NCBI GenBank assembly: GCA_025618425.1
Contig: CM046836.1
Coordinates: 16,084,135 to 16,148,134 of the forward strand
Length of the DNA: 64,000 nucleotides
DNA from: Heliocidaris tuberculata
Taxonomy: Eukaryota; Echinodermata; Echinoidea; Camarodonta; Echinometridae
Reading direction: 5' to 3'
The position numbers and the translations under genes are program-made. Below are positions 51,001 to 58,599 of the stretch, in pieces; within the stretch, counting starts at the first letter, position 1; every line of letters begins with the position of its first letter. The notes beneath the pieces are model-generated. The model was not told the DNA's origin and ran no database searches. It was given only the letters and a program-made list of their open reading frames with translations.

Positions 51001-52204
51001 ATGATGTATTATCTGGATCTGAACCGTATCCAATTTTAAGGTAGTCGTTGTAAGAAATGCGGATGTAACCAAATTGGAGGACGTAGATGATATCAGTTTT
51101 GTCTAGGCCTTCTTCATACTGGAACAGCCAGAGTACATAGGCATCATCGGGATAGTTACCAGGGTAGTTCTGAGAGGCGAGGGTAATATCCATTCCGTTG
51201 CTAAACTGGAAATCTGAAAAAAAGGAAATAGAAAATAATTATTCATGATTCATGGTTTCATATCATCAATGACCAATTCTATATTTCAAAATGTTGTACA
51301 CCACGATGTTGATAGTTTCCCATTCATTACTACTTACCGCAATTCATTTCGTCAGAGCCATCGACACAATCAGGAACATAGTCACAGGTTCCATTCGAAA
51401 TATTGGATCCATCACTACAAATAAATGACCCTGAAAAATAAAAACAAAGACAAAACAAGAATGCAGATTGATTTGTAATTTTTACAGACAAAAATATTTA
51501 TTATTTGTAAAAGGATTTTCAGCAAAATATATGGTCCTTAATTCAAAATGCTGTGTGTATTCGATATCCCTTATTTCCAAGCCCAACAACTAAAGGTGCA
51601 TTATTGAATAGTTTTAGTAGCTTCTAGATGTGTACCACATCAAGCGCCCACATCTTTGTGAGATACAAATGCATGATTCAGATGCATATCATTCCATCCT
51701 TCATCCGGCCTCTATATACAATGAAAAGCCATGGCCTTTAAAAAAATTTACATGTAGTTAGCAATTTCATCCATACTGACCAAATTTTCAAAAATGTTCA
51801 ACAATGGAATTCCTTTAACTTTTAAAGTAATTCAATATTCATACCTGGAATGTTCGTCACACTGAGTTGAATTTTGAACCCTCTATCTTCTGCATAACTA
51901 TCCGCATCAAATTCAATGAACATATCTCCGGCAGTCAAGAACACGTCATCTGGTGTTCCATAGTAATAATCACCATATGATACTACTAAAGATGATGTAT
52001 TATCTGGATCTGAGCCGTATCCAACTTTAAGGTAGTCATTGTGATCGATGCGGATGTATCCAAATTTGATGACATAGACGACATCAGTAGTGTCTAGACC
52101 TTCTTCAAACTGGAATTGCCAGAGTACATAGGCATCATCCGGATAGTAACCAGGGTAATTGTGAGAGGAGAGAGTGATATCCACTTCAAGGCTAAGTTGA
52201 AAAT
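20932..52204 (-). CDS. CUB/LDLa mosaic serine protease, gene model
   Basis: Minus-strand exons encode a secreted modular protein ending in an S1-family (trypsin-fold) protease. In protein order: CUB (C8), then LDLa-CUB pairs L7-C7 to L1-C1 with a decayed LDLa remnant beside L2 and another between C1 and L1, six LDLa exons (39.1-30.6 kb), CUB with a long spacer, LDLa, CUB, LDLa, and four protease exons. Every module exon is phase 1-1, so modules can be gained or lost without shifting the frame. The layout recalls enteropeptidase/matriptase and ovochymase-like proteins but with far more modules. No signal peptide or first exon is visible; C8 is followed upstream by a destroyed LDLa exon and retroelement DNA, so the 5' end is beyond the window or lost. 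Whether all exons belong to one transcript is inferred from phase, order and strand. Confidence 0.8.
21536..21675 (-). CDS. protease exon preceding the Ser exon
   Basis: Reads [20 protein letters not shown] and ends GYQASCT directly before GDSGG. The residue six before the catalytic Ser (chymotrypsin numbering 189) is Ala, not the Asp of trypsins. Splice sites are acag at the start and ACA/GTAAGT at the end. Confidence 0.9.
21988..22190. mobile_element. palindromic MITE candidate
   Basis: AACACGATAAAAAGTACTTT at the left recurs inverted as AAAGTAGTTTTTATCGTGTT at the right, with further complementarity inward (GACAATTTC and GAAATTGCC). It lies in the intron between the last two-thirds of the protease exons. 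Target duplications were not resolved. Confidence 0.6.
22395..22669 (-). CDS. protease exon with catalytic Asp
   Basis: Reads [20 protein letters not shown] then [20 protein letters not shown] (Asp of the triad in NDIAL) and [15 protein letters not shown]. Splice phases fit both neighbours: GT plus G completes the Val after TAAHC. Confidence 0.92.
25800..26302 (+). mobile_element. LINE 3' fragment with (ATT)n tail
   Basis: The plus strand encodes the C-terminal end of a LINE ORF2: [20 protein letters not shown] then [20 protein letters not shown] and [12 protein letters not shown]. This is followed by a 3' UTR-like stretch ending CTAGTTATTATTATTATTAT. It is 5'-truncated and lies in a protease intron, antisense to the gene. 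The rest of 22.7-26.3 kb is intron without visible exons. Confidence 0.75.
26374..26554 (-). CDS. protease exon with activation site and catalytic His
   Basis: Reads [19 protein letters not shown] (activation after Arg, new N-terminus Ile), [20 protein letters not shown] and [10 protein letters not shown] with the catalytic His. The Cys in EECG could link pro-region and catalytic domain. Both splice sites are phase-consistent. Confidence 0.92.
27146..27259 (-). CDS. LDLa module exon, pre-protease
   Basis: Reads [20 protein letters not shown] then [18 protein letters not shown]. It keeps the CDGxxxCxDxxDExxC acidic box of LDL-receptor class A modules. Phase 1-1. Confidence 0.8.
27926..28264 (-). 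CDS. CUB module exon
   Basis: A 339-bp phase 1-1 exon reading [20 protein letters not shown] and onward to [19 protein letters not shown]. Length and beta-rich pattern fit a CUB domain; it is divergent and has no cysteines, so the call rests partly on its place between LDLa modules. Confidence 0.65.
28702..28806 (-). CDS. LDLa module exon
   Basis: Reads [20 protein letters not shown] then [16 protein letters not shown]: a short LDLa with the acidic CDLxxDCxxGDDExxC box. Phase 1-1. Confidence 0.8.
29186..29695 (-). CDS. CUB module exon with basic spacer
   Basis: A 510-bp phase 1-1 exon. It starts with CUB-like sequence ([20 protein letters not shown] and [13 protein letters not shown]). It then carries an unusual insert of about 40 residues rich in Ser/Ala/Pro with [10 protein letters not shown], before the final CUB strands ([12 protein letters not shown] to [12 protein letters not shown]). 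The RKKR/S site suits furin-type cleavage and could split the protein inside this domain. Confidence 0.8.
30593..30727 (-). CDS. LDLa module exon
   Basis: Reads [20 protein letters not shown] then [17 protein letters not shown]: a canonical six-Cys LDLa module. Phase 1-1, preceded by ttacag on the minus strand. Confidence 0.9.
31857..32328. mobile_element. foldback-like repeat with GGACAATTACCCCC units
   Basis: Left array 31857-32085 repeats units such as GGACAACTACCCCC and GGACAATTACCCC with poly-C. The inverse, GGGGGTAATTGTCCTGG and GGGGAGTAATTGTC, occurs at 32270-32328. Arms of different length surround about 180 bp of unrelated sequence. It lies in the intron between two LDLa exons. Same design as the elements at 4908 and 55966, with a different unit. 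Confidence 0.65.
32605..32721 (-). CDS. LDLa module exon
   Basis: Reads [20 protein letters not shown] then [17 protein letters not shown], a complete LDLa module with calcium-box acids. Phase 1-1. Confidence 0.93.
33242..33346 (-). CDS. LDLa module exon
   Basis: Reads [19 protein letters not shown] then [15 protein letters not shown], a complete LDLa module. Phase 1-1; donor TGTT/GTAAGT. Confidence 0.93.
34285..34380 (-). CDS. LDLa module exon
   Basis: Reads [20 protein letters not shown] then [11 protein letters not shown]. The acidic box is present but the first Cys is missing. Phase 1-1. Confidence 0.88.
35595..35665. repeat. hairpin in intronic repeat block
   Basis: CATGCGTCAGTAATTACGCA and its near inverse TGTGTAATTACTGATGCATG lie next to each other. 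The surrounding 34.8-36.2 kb has no exon that I can see and reads like an old interspersed repeat. Confidence 0.5.
36591..36651 (-). pseudogene. tRNA-Gly-like sequence (pseudogene or SINE head)
   Basis: The minus strand reads TTGGTAAAGCACTTGCCTCC (A-box region and anticodon arm with CCC) then GACCCGGGTTCGAACCC (T arm), followed by an oligo-T run. The 5' acceptor strand does not pair well, so this is more likely a tRNA pseudogene or SINE head than a working tRNA. Confidence 0.5.
37578..37722. mobile_element. palindromic MITE, 145 bp
   Basis: Ends CCTGGGGGGCGTTTCATG and CATGAAACGCTCCCCAGG are inverse copies. Inside, AGATATTTTATCCGACAA pairs with TTGTCGGATAAAATATC. Non-coding. It lies in the intron between two LDLa exons. 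Confidence 0.75.
38020..38118 (-). CDS. LDLa-like module exon (divergent)
   Basis: Reads [20 protein letters not shown] then [12 protein letters not shown]. It has six Cys in LDLa spacing but lacks the acidic DGSDE box, so calcium binding is unlikely. Phase 1-1, flanked by clear splice sites (ttacag, A/GTGAGT). Confidence 0.75.
38977..39090 (-). CDS. LDLa module exon
   Basis: Reads [20 protein letters not shown] then [17 protein letters not shown], a full LDLa module. Phase 1-1. Confidence 0.9.
39209..39466. mobile_element. hAT-like MITE, 258 bp
   Basis: Terminal repeats CAGTGGCGGATCCAGG and CTATGGATCCGCCACTG are flanked by CAGGCAGC (39201-39208) and CATGCAGC (39467-39474), matching at 7 of 8 bases. 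The interior holds two poly-A runs in duplicated TCTGACAAGCAAAA-type units. It shares termini with the split element at 4729-7928. Confidence 0.85.
40317..40604 (+). other. unidentified 95-codon open frame in retroelement-like DNA
   Basis: An open frame starting [14 protein letters not shown] and ending [12 protein letters not shown]-richer than its surroundings. I recognise no family. It stops 3 bp before a TGTTATG motif that could begin an LTR, so it may be the end of a retroelement protein. It lies in the large intron between the LDLa at 38977 and the CUB at 43002. Confidence 0.3.
40607..41969 (+). mobile_element. candidate LTR
   Basis: A T/G-rich 1.36-kb block beginning TGTTATG and ending AACCCA. 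It has AATAAA near 41908, and a primer-binding-like TGGCGCAAGGGC two bases after the end. It contains no exon. A second copy for comparison is absent from the window, so the boundaries are tentative. Confidence 0.35.
42770..42965 (+). mobile_element. SINE-like repeat copy
   Basis: GGGTTTGATCCTTGTG (B-box-like), TTTGACAAGGTATTTACC, CTTGACCAAGGTAAATG and an ATT-rich tail match the copy at 17395. It ends about 35 bp from the donor of CUB exon C1. Confidence 0.6.
43002..43361 (-). CDS. CUB exon C1
   Basis: Phase 1-1, 360 bp: [36 protein letters not shown], then [13 protein letters not shown]. It is the most divergent of the eight array CUBs and the only one with a cysteine (TTDCYYV). Confidence 0.92.
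43558..43640 (-). pseudogene. decayed LDLa exon
   Basis: Matches the array LDLa exons at the 3' part ([12 protein letters not shown]) but has a 7-bp deletion before GGAACTTGT, a TAG where Glu-Met should follow (GTATAGAAT), and no acceptor at its upstream edge. The donor GCG/GTGAGT survives. It is an extra LDLa copy, not a substitute for 43740-43832. Confidence 0.8.
43740..43832 (-). CDS. LDLa exon L1
   Basis: A 93-bp phase 1-1 exon: [18 protein letters not shown] then VDGSDEMNC. Minimal LDLa with four cysteines. The donor is GTTAGT, weaker than the GTGAGT/GTAAGT of its sisters. Confidence 0.85.
44247..44606 (-). CDS. CUB exon C2
   Basis: Phase 1-1, 360 bp: [56 protein letters not shown]. 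It has no cysteine. Differs from C3 by a handful of residues. Confidence 0.95.
44804..44885 (-). pseudogene. decayed LDLa exon
   Basis: Shares the 7-bp deletion and lost acceptor of 43558-43640 but reads GACGTAATG instead of GTATAG. The shared lesion shows that decay came first and a roughly 1.25-kb unit was duplicated afterwards. Confidence 0.8.
44986..45078 (-). CDS. LDLa exon L2
   Basis: 93 bp, phase 1-1: [18 protein letters not shown] then [12 protein letters not shown]. Splice sites ttccag and G/GTGAGT. Confidence 0.92.
45495..45854 (-). CDS. CUB exon C3
   Basis: Phase 1-1, 360 bp; near copy of C2 with [15 protein letters not shown] and [16 protein letters not shown] as its differences. 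Confidence 0.95.
46048..46140 (-). CDS. LDLa exon L3
   Basis: 93 bp, phase 1-1: [18 protein letters not shown] then [11 protein letters not shown]. The acceptor is TTAACAAG, poorer than the TTTTCCAG of L1, L2 and L6. Confidence 0.88.
46556..46915 (-). CDS. CUB exon C4
   Basis: Phase 1-1, 360 bp: [16 protein letters not shown] and [20 protein letters not shown]. Protein identical to C5. It carries KFEYIRIH where C2 and C3 have KFGYIRID. Confidence 0.95.
47109..47201 (-). CDS. LDLa exon L4
   Basis: 93 bp, phase 1-1, same module as L5: [18 protein letters not shown] then VDGSDEMNC. Its donor reads TGCA/GTAAGT, with the last exon base G changed to A as in L5. Confidence 0.9.
47619..47978 (-). 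CDS. CUB exon C5
   Basis: Phase 1-1, 360 bp; protein identical to C4. Confidence 0.95.
48172..48264 (-). CDS. LDLa exon L5
   Basis: 93 bp, phase 1-1; same sequence type as L4 with the TTAACAAG acceptor and TGCA/GTAAGT donor. Confidence 0.9.
48683..49042 (-). CDS. CUB exon C6
   Basis: Phase 1-1, 360 bp: [47 protein letters not shown]. It is intermediate between the C4/C5 and C7/C8 types, suggesting gene conversion along the array. Confidence 0.95.
49167..49259 (-). CDS. LDLa exon L6
   Basis: 93 bp, phase 1-1: [18 protein letters not shown] then [12 protein letters not shown]; the same type as L2. Confidence 0.92.
49524..50697 (+). mobile_element. 5'-truncated LINE in the CUB array
   Basis: Interrupts the intron between L6 and C7 exactly where other units run ATTTCATGCCATCCTCCATC. 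The plus strand encodes LINE reverse-transcriptase pieces: [38 protein letters not shown] sequence, then [20 protein letters not shown]. In-frame stops are present. It ends GTGCTATATAAAAATG and a (TTA)n tail. It is antisense to the host gene. Confidence 0.88.
50854..51213 (-). CDS. CUB exon C7
   Basis: Phase 1-1, 360 bp: [57 protein letters not shown]. It is among the more diverged array members. Confidence 0.95.
51338..51430 (-). CDS. LDLa exon L7
   Basis: 93 bp, phase 1-1: [18 protein letters not shown] then [12 protein letters not shown]. Confidence 0.92.
51845..52204 (-). CDS. CUB exon C8 (most N-terminal seen)
   Basis: Phase 1-1, 360 bp: [60 protein letters not shown]. The unit upstream of it is broken: the intron is recognisable to about 52390, then homology ends. 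Confidence 0.93.
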
Positions 52205-52379
52205 CTGAAAAAGGAAATGGAAATCATTATTTATGATTCTTTTTTTTTATACAATCAGCGACCAATTCTATATTTCAAAAGGTTGTACACCAACTTTTCT
52301 ATTTTATTTGCTCATTCATGTCTTAATATATTCAACAACCAAAAGGTTGTACACCACAATCTTGATATTTTCCCCATTC

Positions 52380-52397
52380 ATACTACTCCCCACAATA
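52380..52397 (-). pseudogene. remnant of an eighth LDLa exon
   Basis: Array-like intron (CACAATCTTGATATTTTCC) leads to ACTACTCCCCACAAT where sister units have ACTACTCACCGCAATT. The donor GT has become GG, and exon homology stops after CAAT. The rest of the exon is absent. Confidence 0.6.
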
Positions 52398-52479
52398 ATG
52401 AAAACAAAAGTGAAAACCTTTAATATCTTGAACTCTATGACCCTTGACCTTTGACCTACATACCTCCAAAATCTAATCG

Positions 52480-52985
52480 GATCACTCTGTATGGTGATGC
52501 ATACTATCACCAAGTTTGAAGTTCATACCTCAAAGGGGTTCTTGAGGTATTGTAATAACAAGGATAAAAATACATTGGTTTGTACTGGACCTAGGTTCTG
52601 GAACTCTCTTGATTCTAACGTTAAGCAATCAGTTAGCCTCTCTGCATTTCAGCATACACTTAAGGTTTTTCTTCTTGATAATTATTGTGACTCTTAGAGT
52701 ATTGGTTTACTACTGTAGTTATTGTGGTGCCTATTGTGAATTGCTATGATGTGTAGTTTCCTTTTATTGATATCCTGTGTCTAACTGAATATTTTCAGAT
52801 TATCAGCCTGTTATTCCTTTCTTCCCTATGTTTTTGTACTCGTCGTGTGATGTACCTATTGCTGATGTGCAGCTGTACTCTTACTTTTATCATTTCTCAT
52901 ATTTTCTTCTTCTCTCCGGTCTTTTTATGTATTTCACCATTGAGGGCTTAGTCCCCTTTTACATATCGACACATCGACCTGGCCA
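52480..52985 (+). mobile_element. LINE 3' end fragment
   Basis: Encodes the terminal LINE motif CTGPRFWNSLDSNVKQSVSL and ends FLLDNYCDS with a stop, then a T-rich 3' UTR with TTGAGGGCTTAGTCCCC. A related TTGAGGGCTTAGTCC occurs at 60548. It marks the end of recognisable CUB-array sequence. Confidence 0.75.
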
Positions 52986-53440
52986 TTAAAATAATGATAT
53001 TAGAAGAATATAGTTTACAGCAAAACATCCATTGTAGGTGTCATGTCCATAATGAATTTAAATCTGTCTCTGCACAACGTTCTCATCAATCATAATATTT
53101 AAGTTTTTACATTGTAATGCAAGGAGTCTCTCCAGAAATTATGAAAACATAACTATTCTGTTGTCCTCGTTAAAGTTTAAGTGCTCAATAATTGGTATTT
53201 CTGAAACATGGTTATTAATTCACCGCCACTTTTTACATTGGACGGTTATAAACTTTTTCGCAATGACAGGCAAAATGGACGTGGAGGTAGAGTTCTTATG
53301 TATATTTCAGATAATTTGTCATACAAAATCAGACATGATCTTTCCTTCCCAAGACAAAGTGCGGAGCTCTTATGTATAGAAGTTGACCTGCTAGCAGAGA
53401 AAAATATCTATTGTTTGTGTGGTATATATATAGGACATTC

Positions 53441-53821
53441 AGACACATTTTACCAACTTCAAACCATAACTACAATTTCTTTTTGTTATGGTATAACATT
53501 TCAAACATCAGAGATTTAATATTAGATCAACTGTCTTTGATTAAAAAAAAAAGTAGTAATGAAATTTGCAAATTGATGAGGTCAGTAAAACAGAACGACA
53601 TTTTGATGTAATTTTGATGTCCTTGCGTTACCGACGTCAGTAATATGCAAATTTCATTACTGCTTGGCAATAACATACTTTTTTTTTTTTTTGAAAATCA
53701 AAGGCAGTTGATCTAATCTTACATTTCGGATGTTTGAAATGTTCTGCCACTACACAAAAAAAAAAATAAATAAATAATAAAAAAAATGGTAGTTATGGTT
53801 TGAAGTTGGTAAAATGTGTCT
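53441..53821. repeat. 380-bp inverted duplication (large hairpin)
   Basis: AGACACATTTTACCAACTTC at 53441 recurs inverted at 53802-53821, and inner segments (ACATTTCAAACATC; TTAGATCAACTG; GTAATGAAATTTGCA) do the same. Arms are about 190 bp with small gaps around an axis near 53631. It interrupts the LINE endonuclease. Confidence 0.85.
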
Positions 53822-54608
53822 TTCCATTGCCCAGCTTTCTTAATGATTTTGGATCACTTATGTTAGCTATTAATTCATAAAATAAATCTGCATATGTAAT
53901 GGGTGATTTTAATATAGACTTGTTGACAAGGAATGCTTAATACTCTTCGTCTCCACAATATACTTGATTCCAATGCTTTTAGTGTAATGACAGACAAACC
54001 ACCAAAAATAAACAATCGGTCATCAACACTATTAGATAATATTCTTGTGAAAACTGTTAAAGGCCATTCTCAATATGGTTTGTTCTACTATGAAATTTCT
54101 GATCTACCTGTGTTCTGCATGCTTTATGATCTACATACTAATAATTAATGGACATAAGAAAAACGAAAATGTAAACAAGTGAAATTTTACTAAAGATAAT
54201 ATTTCTCATTTTTAAACAATGATTTCTTGTCAAAAGAATGGTCTGATATGTTGGCTTATGATAATATTGAAAATGCTTTTGAATTATTTTGGAGTTAATT
54301 CTATTATTATTTTGATAAAAATATTCCTCTCGTGCAATCAAAGAATAAGATCTCTGGCAAACATCCCTGGATTACCAGGGGATTCTGCAATCTATCAAAA
54401 GAAGAAATGCATTATACAAAAAAGCTTGAGGAAACCCTCTCCAGAGCATATTGAGAAATATACGAAATATTGAAATAAATTGACATCAGTCATAAGGTCA
54501 TCACGGAGTTTATTCTACTCTAGGCAATTTGAAAGTGCGAGAGGTAATTATCATCTACTTGGAAAGTTGTAAAAGGTATATTATGTAGACGAAGTAAGAC
54601 TGAAGCCA

Positions 54609-54863
54609 CCCAAAAATTTATCTACGAGAACAATGAAATAACTTCTTCAGAGGATATTGGTAATGTATTAAATTACTACTTTGTCAACATAGGCCCAAAA
54701 ATTTATCTACGAGAACAATGAAATAACTTCTTCAGAGGATATTGGTAATGTATTAAATTACTTCTTTGTCAACATAGGCCCAAAAATTTATCTACGAGAA
54801 CAATGAAATAACTTCTTCAGAGGATATTGGTAATGAATTAAATTACTACTTTGTCAACATAGG
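54609..54863. repeat. 85-bp unit, three tandem copies
   Basis: CCCAAAAATTTATCTACGAG starts at 54609, 54694 and 54779; copies differ at one or two bases. 85 is not a multiple of three, so the triplication shifts the LINE frame. Confidence 0.93.
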
Positions 54864-55623
54864 CCCAAATCAAGCGAAGAGAATAAATACTGCTTGAACG
54901 AATTTTAAGCAATATCTTGCAGGGCCCTCTCAATCTTCTCTTTTCTTTAGGCCAACTGATTATCTTGAAATACTAAATATAGTGTGTTCTTTGAAAAATA
55001 GTAGATCCTTTTGACATGATTACAGTAGTTCCTCATTTCTGAAACAGATTACTGGTTCAATATTAACCCCTTTCGTACATATTTGTAATCTTTCTTTATC
55101 AACTGGTGTGTTTCCTTCTTCTTTCAAACTGGCCAAGATTATTCCTGTTCATAAAAAAGAGAGCACATCAAGCATAGCTAATTATAGACCAATATCAATA
55201 TTGCCCAGTTTTTCTAAAATACTTGAGAGACTTGTATATAACAGGCTCGTTACTAGTCTTTAGCTATCTTGACAAAAACAAACCTCTTAACCCTGACCAG
55301 TCTAGATTTCGAAAGTCTCACTCAGCTGACCTTGCGTTGTTGAAATTTTGTGACCGTGTCTCTAGCGCTCTGGCCGCTAGTGAACATGCTATTGGTGTAT
55401 TCATGGATCTAAGCAAGGCTTTCGACACGCTTGATCATTCTATTATTCTATGTAAATTGGAACACTATGGAGTGAGGGGTATCACATTAGCTTTGTTTTC
55501 TAGCCACCTTTCCAAAAAAAAAAAAAAAAAAAGGCAATACACATCTTACAACTCTGTCAACTCTAATGTATTACTCTTAAATTGTGGTGTCCCACAAGGT
55601 TCCATTTTAGGTCCATTGATATT

Positions 55624-55660
<37 letters not shown>

Positions 55661-55965
55661 TATCAATGACATTTGCAACGTATCTACCATTCTAATTACA
55701 TATTATTTGCAGACGATACAAGTGTTTTCTTATCTCATCGTAATGTAGGTATCCTTGAAAGCACAATTAATGGTGAATTGCTGAACTTAACTTATTGGTT
55801 TAGAAGTAATATGTTGTCTCTCAATGTACTAGAGGCAAATTATATTCACTTTAAAGGGAGGAAGTCTTGTGAACAGCAAAATCTAAATATAAACGTGATG
55901 ATGTCTTCTTGGAAAGAAAGACTTGCACTAAATTTCTTGGTGGTTATATTAATGAGCGGATGTAT

Positions 55966-58586
55966 GACATTTGCTCCGGCGACAAGTGCTCCTGCGAGGA
56001 CAAATGCTCCTAAAAATACGACATTTGCTCCACGACAATTGCTTCGCGACATTTGCTCCTGCGATGATTGCTCGGACGACAAGTGGTCCGTCGACATTTG
56101 CTCCGATAGAGCGACAATTGCTCCGCGACAACTGCTCCGTTGATAAAAATGAATATATGCGACAATTGCTCCGTCGACATTTGCTCCGATCGAGCTACAA
56201 TTCCTCCGCTACATTAACTCGGTCGAAGAAAATGAATATGCGACAATATCATTGCTCTGCAACAATTATTGCTCCGTCGAAATACATGTTTGCCGAGACA
56301 ATTTTTGAGGACTGATGACACCGGCGTAAATCCGTTCCGAGGAGTGGGGGTGGGGAATGAACGAAATATTTTGCCAAAAATTACCACTTCTTGCTTCATA
56401 AGAAGTCTTATTTTGCAGTCAAAATACACTCTGGACTTATAAGATATTTAAATGGTACACATTTGGTCACCTCACTGCCAAATATTATATACTTCGCTGT
56501 TGCAAATGTTTGCTGTCCCAAACCACCCTGTTTCTAAACATTACGAGCGAGCGAAGGGAGCAAGGAAAACACACTTTTTTTGTGACAAAGTATCATTTCG
56601 TCATCAAAATACACCACAGGCCTATAACCTTGCTAAAATTATATTCGTCCGCCTCCCGTTGCATGCCCACTTTGCCTTCCAAGTAAGTTTCACTCTAGAT
56701 TTTTCATTGAGCGCAGCAAGGGACGAAATATATATAAAATACACTAGATGATTTATAATGTACACTGATACTTGCAGAATTCGAGGATATAGTCGGACAT
56801 CTTGCTGCAAAAATATCATGATATGCAGGTATCCGCTGCAGGAACAAGAATGATTGCTGATTTTTTTAGATTTTAAAAGCGGGCAAAAAAATGATTTTTT
56901 TTAAATACTTAGAAGAGGTTTAAGTGTATTGTTACGATCCCTTCTCGTGATTATAGTAACGTACATTTATCGGCACCTTCCGTTCACACAGATAATATGA
57001 TCAGGGTTTGATGATAGGAATAGGCTAATGGTCACAGGCGGTTATCTCCTGAAAATTGATCTATTTTAGGTCGACTTACAGTTAAATAACTGTCCCTTTA
57101 TGAGTTAAAGAATTTAACATAAATATTGGATAGAGAGACAAGATGCAAACCTACTCCCTTTCTTAAAAATATTAATATAACCGGCAGTGCTTAACTCATA
57201 GCCCGCTATTGTCGACCACTGTCACTTCCGGGTTCTCGCTTCTGTCGACGATCGTCGACAGAAATCACGTACAAAAGATATAGCCTTTGAAATAATCCAG
57301 CAGCCATGGGTTTCATAATGCACAGGGCAAAGAGTTAAGATAGTGCAATCAAGTGAGCGAAGCGAGCGATGCTTTAAATTCAATTCAATTCAGTTTTATT
57401 CAATTCAGCTTCTTCCACAAGCGATTATTTTTTAAATGTCTTCATGGCTAGACAGGGGCGAATCGGGGGGGGGGGGGCTCAGACAATCAGCCCTGGGCAA
57501 CCCCCCTCACCCCCCCCCCCCGCACAAAATATGAAGATGGTGAGTGTACAAAGTATTTGGATCTAGTCCTTTAATCTTTAGTGTGCACATTTTCTCTTTG
57601 TATTTATATATTTTTAAAGAATCCATGTTCGGGGGGGGGGGGGGGGGGTGAGGTGCTTTGCCCGAAAGCATTCCTATTTGCCCAATAGGTAATTTTGGTC
57701 CAGTTATCACACTTTTTACCCAAATATCACATGTTATGGCCCTAAATATCATCAATGTGAAAGTCTCCCACAGCTCCATGGGTCGTAGCCTATATTTCTT
57801 CGTACCCTGTTATAATTTTCGCTTTACAAATAAACGTAAGACAAGCATTATTCAGAAAGATGTCACAAAAAAGTTACGTTTTATTTTAAGATAAAAATGA
57901 AAACAAACAAGGAGACACAACTGAACTTTCAAAACAACAGCTGTTCATAGGCTAAAAGTTTGAATGTTAAAAAAGGATGAAGTGAACTTTTAAAGAACAG
58001 AGTGATACAGTCCAGAGTGATACAGTCCAGAGTACAAAATTTGTATTTTTTATTTTAATTTTTTTGGCAAACGGGCTGGAAGATTAAAAATATATGTGTT
58101 TACGTATCTCAGTCATGCGATTCGTTGTTTTCAGTGCTGACACAAGATTGTAGTATTCAGTAAAAATCATTTATGAAGCCCTGAAAAAATCAATTAATCA
58201 TAGCAAAAGTTTATAGTTTGGCTACAAAGAATGAATACGTAAGATTCATCAATAATCTCAAAATTGTCGAGAAGCAAATGTCGCATATTCATTTCTATCG
58301 ACGGAGCAATAATCGATTTTTTTTGGAGCAAATGTCGGCGGAGCATTATTATCGCAGGAGCATTATTGTCGCATATATTCATTTTCATCGACGGAGCAGT
58401 TGTCGCGGAGCAATTGTCGCTCGATCGGAGCAAATGTCGACGGAGCAATTGTCGCAGGAGCAATAGTCGCAGGAGCAAATGTCGTTGGAGCAATTATCGC
58501 GGGAGCAATTGTCGTTGGAGCAATTATCGCAGGAGCAATTGTCGCGGAGAAATTGTCGCGGAGAAATTGTCGCCGGAGCAAATGTC
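55966..58586. mobile_element. foldback element with GCGACAATTGCTCC arms
   Basis: Left arm 55966-56290 is built from roughly 14-bp units of the type GCGACAATTGCTCC; right arm 58268-58586 is the inverse, GGAGCAATTGTCGC. Ends GACATTTGCTCCGGCGAC and GTCGCCGGAGCAAATGTC are exact inverse copies. The 2-kb centre has poly-G/C tracts and no recognised frame. The left flank is LINE and the right flank Ty3/Gypsy. AATGAGC occurs near both ends (55951 and 58596) but not directly at them. Confidence 0.82.
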
Positions 58587-58599
58587 GGTTCCCCTAATG

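Larger units (their letters stand above)
53040..55960 (+). mobile_element. degraded LINE ORF2 (endonuclease and RT)
   Basis: In order on the plus strand: apurinic-type endonuclease pieces (CSIIGISETWL, LFRNDRQNGRGGRVLMYISD, then YVMGDFNIDLL near 53900), a linker (KFIYENNEITSSEDIGNVLN), and reverse transcriptase (LSTGVFPSSFKLAKIIPVHK, ANYRPISILPSFSKILERL, GVFMDLSKAFDTLDHS, NCGVPQGSILGPLIF). Stops, frameshifts, an A18 run and a (TA)n tract interrupt it. It ends at TKFLGGYINERM, where the foldback at 55966 begins. Confidence 0.88.
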
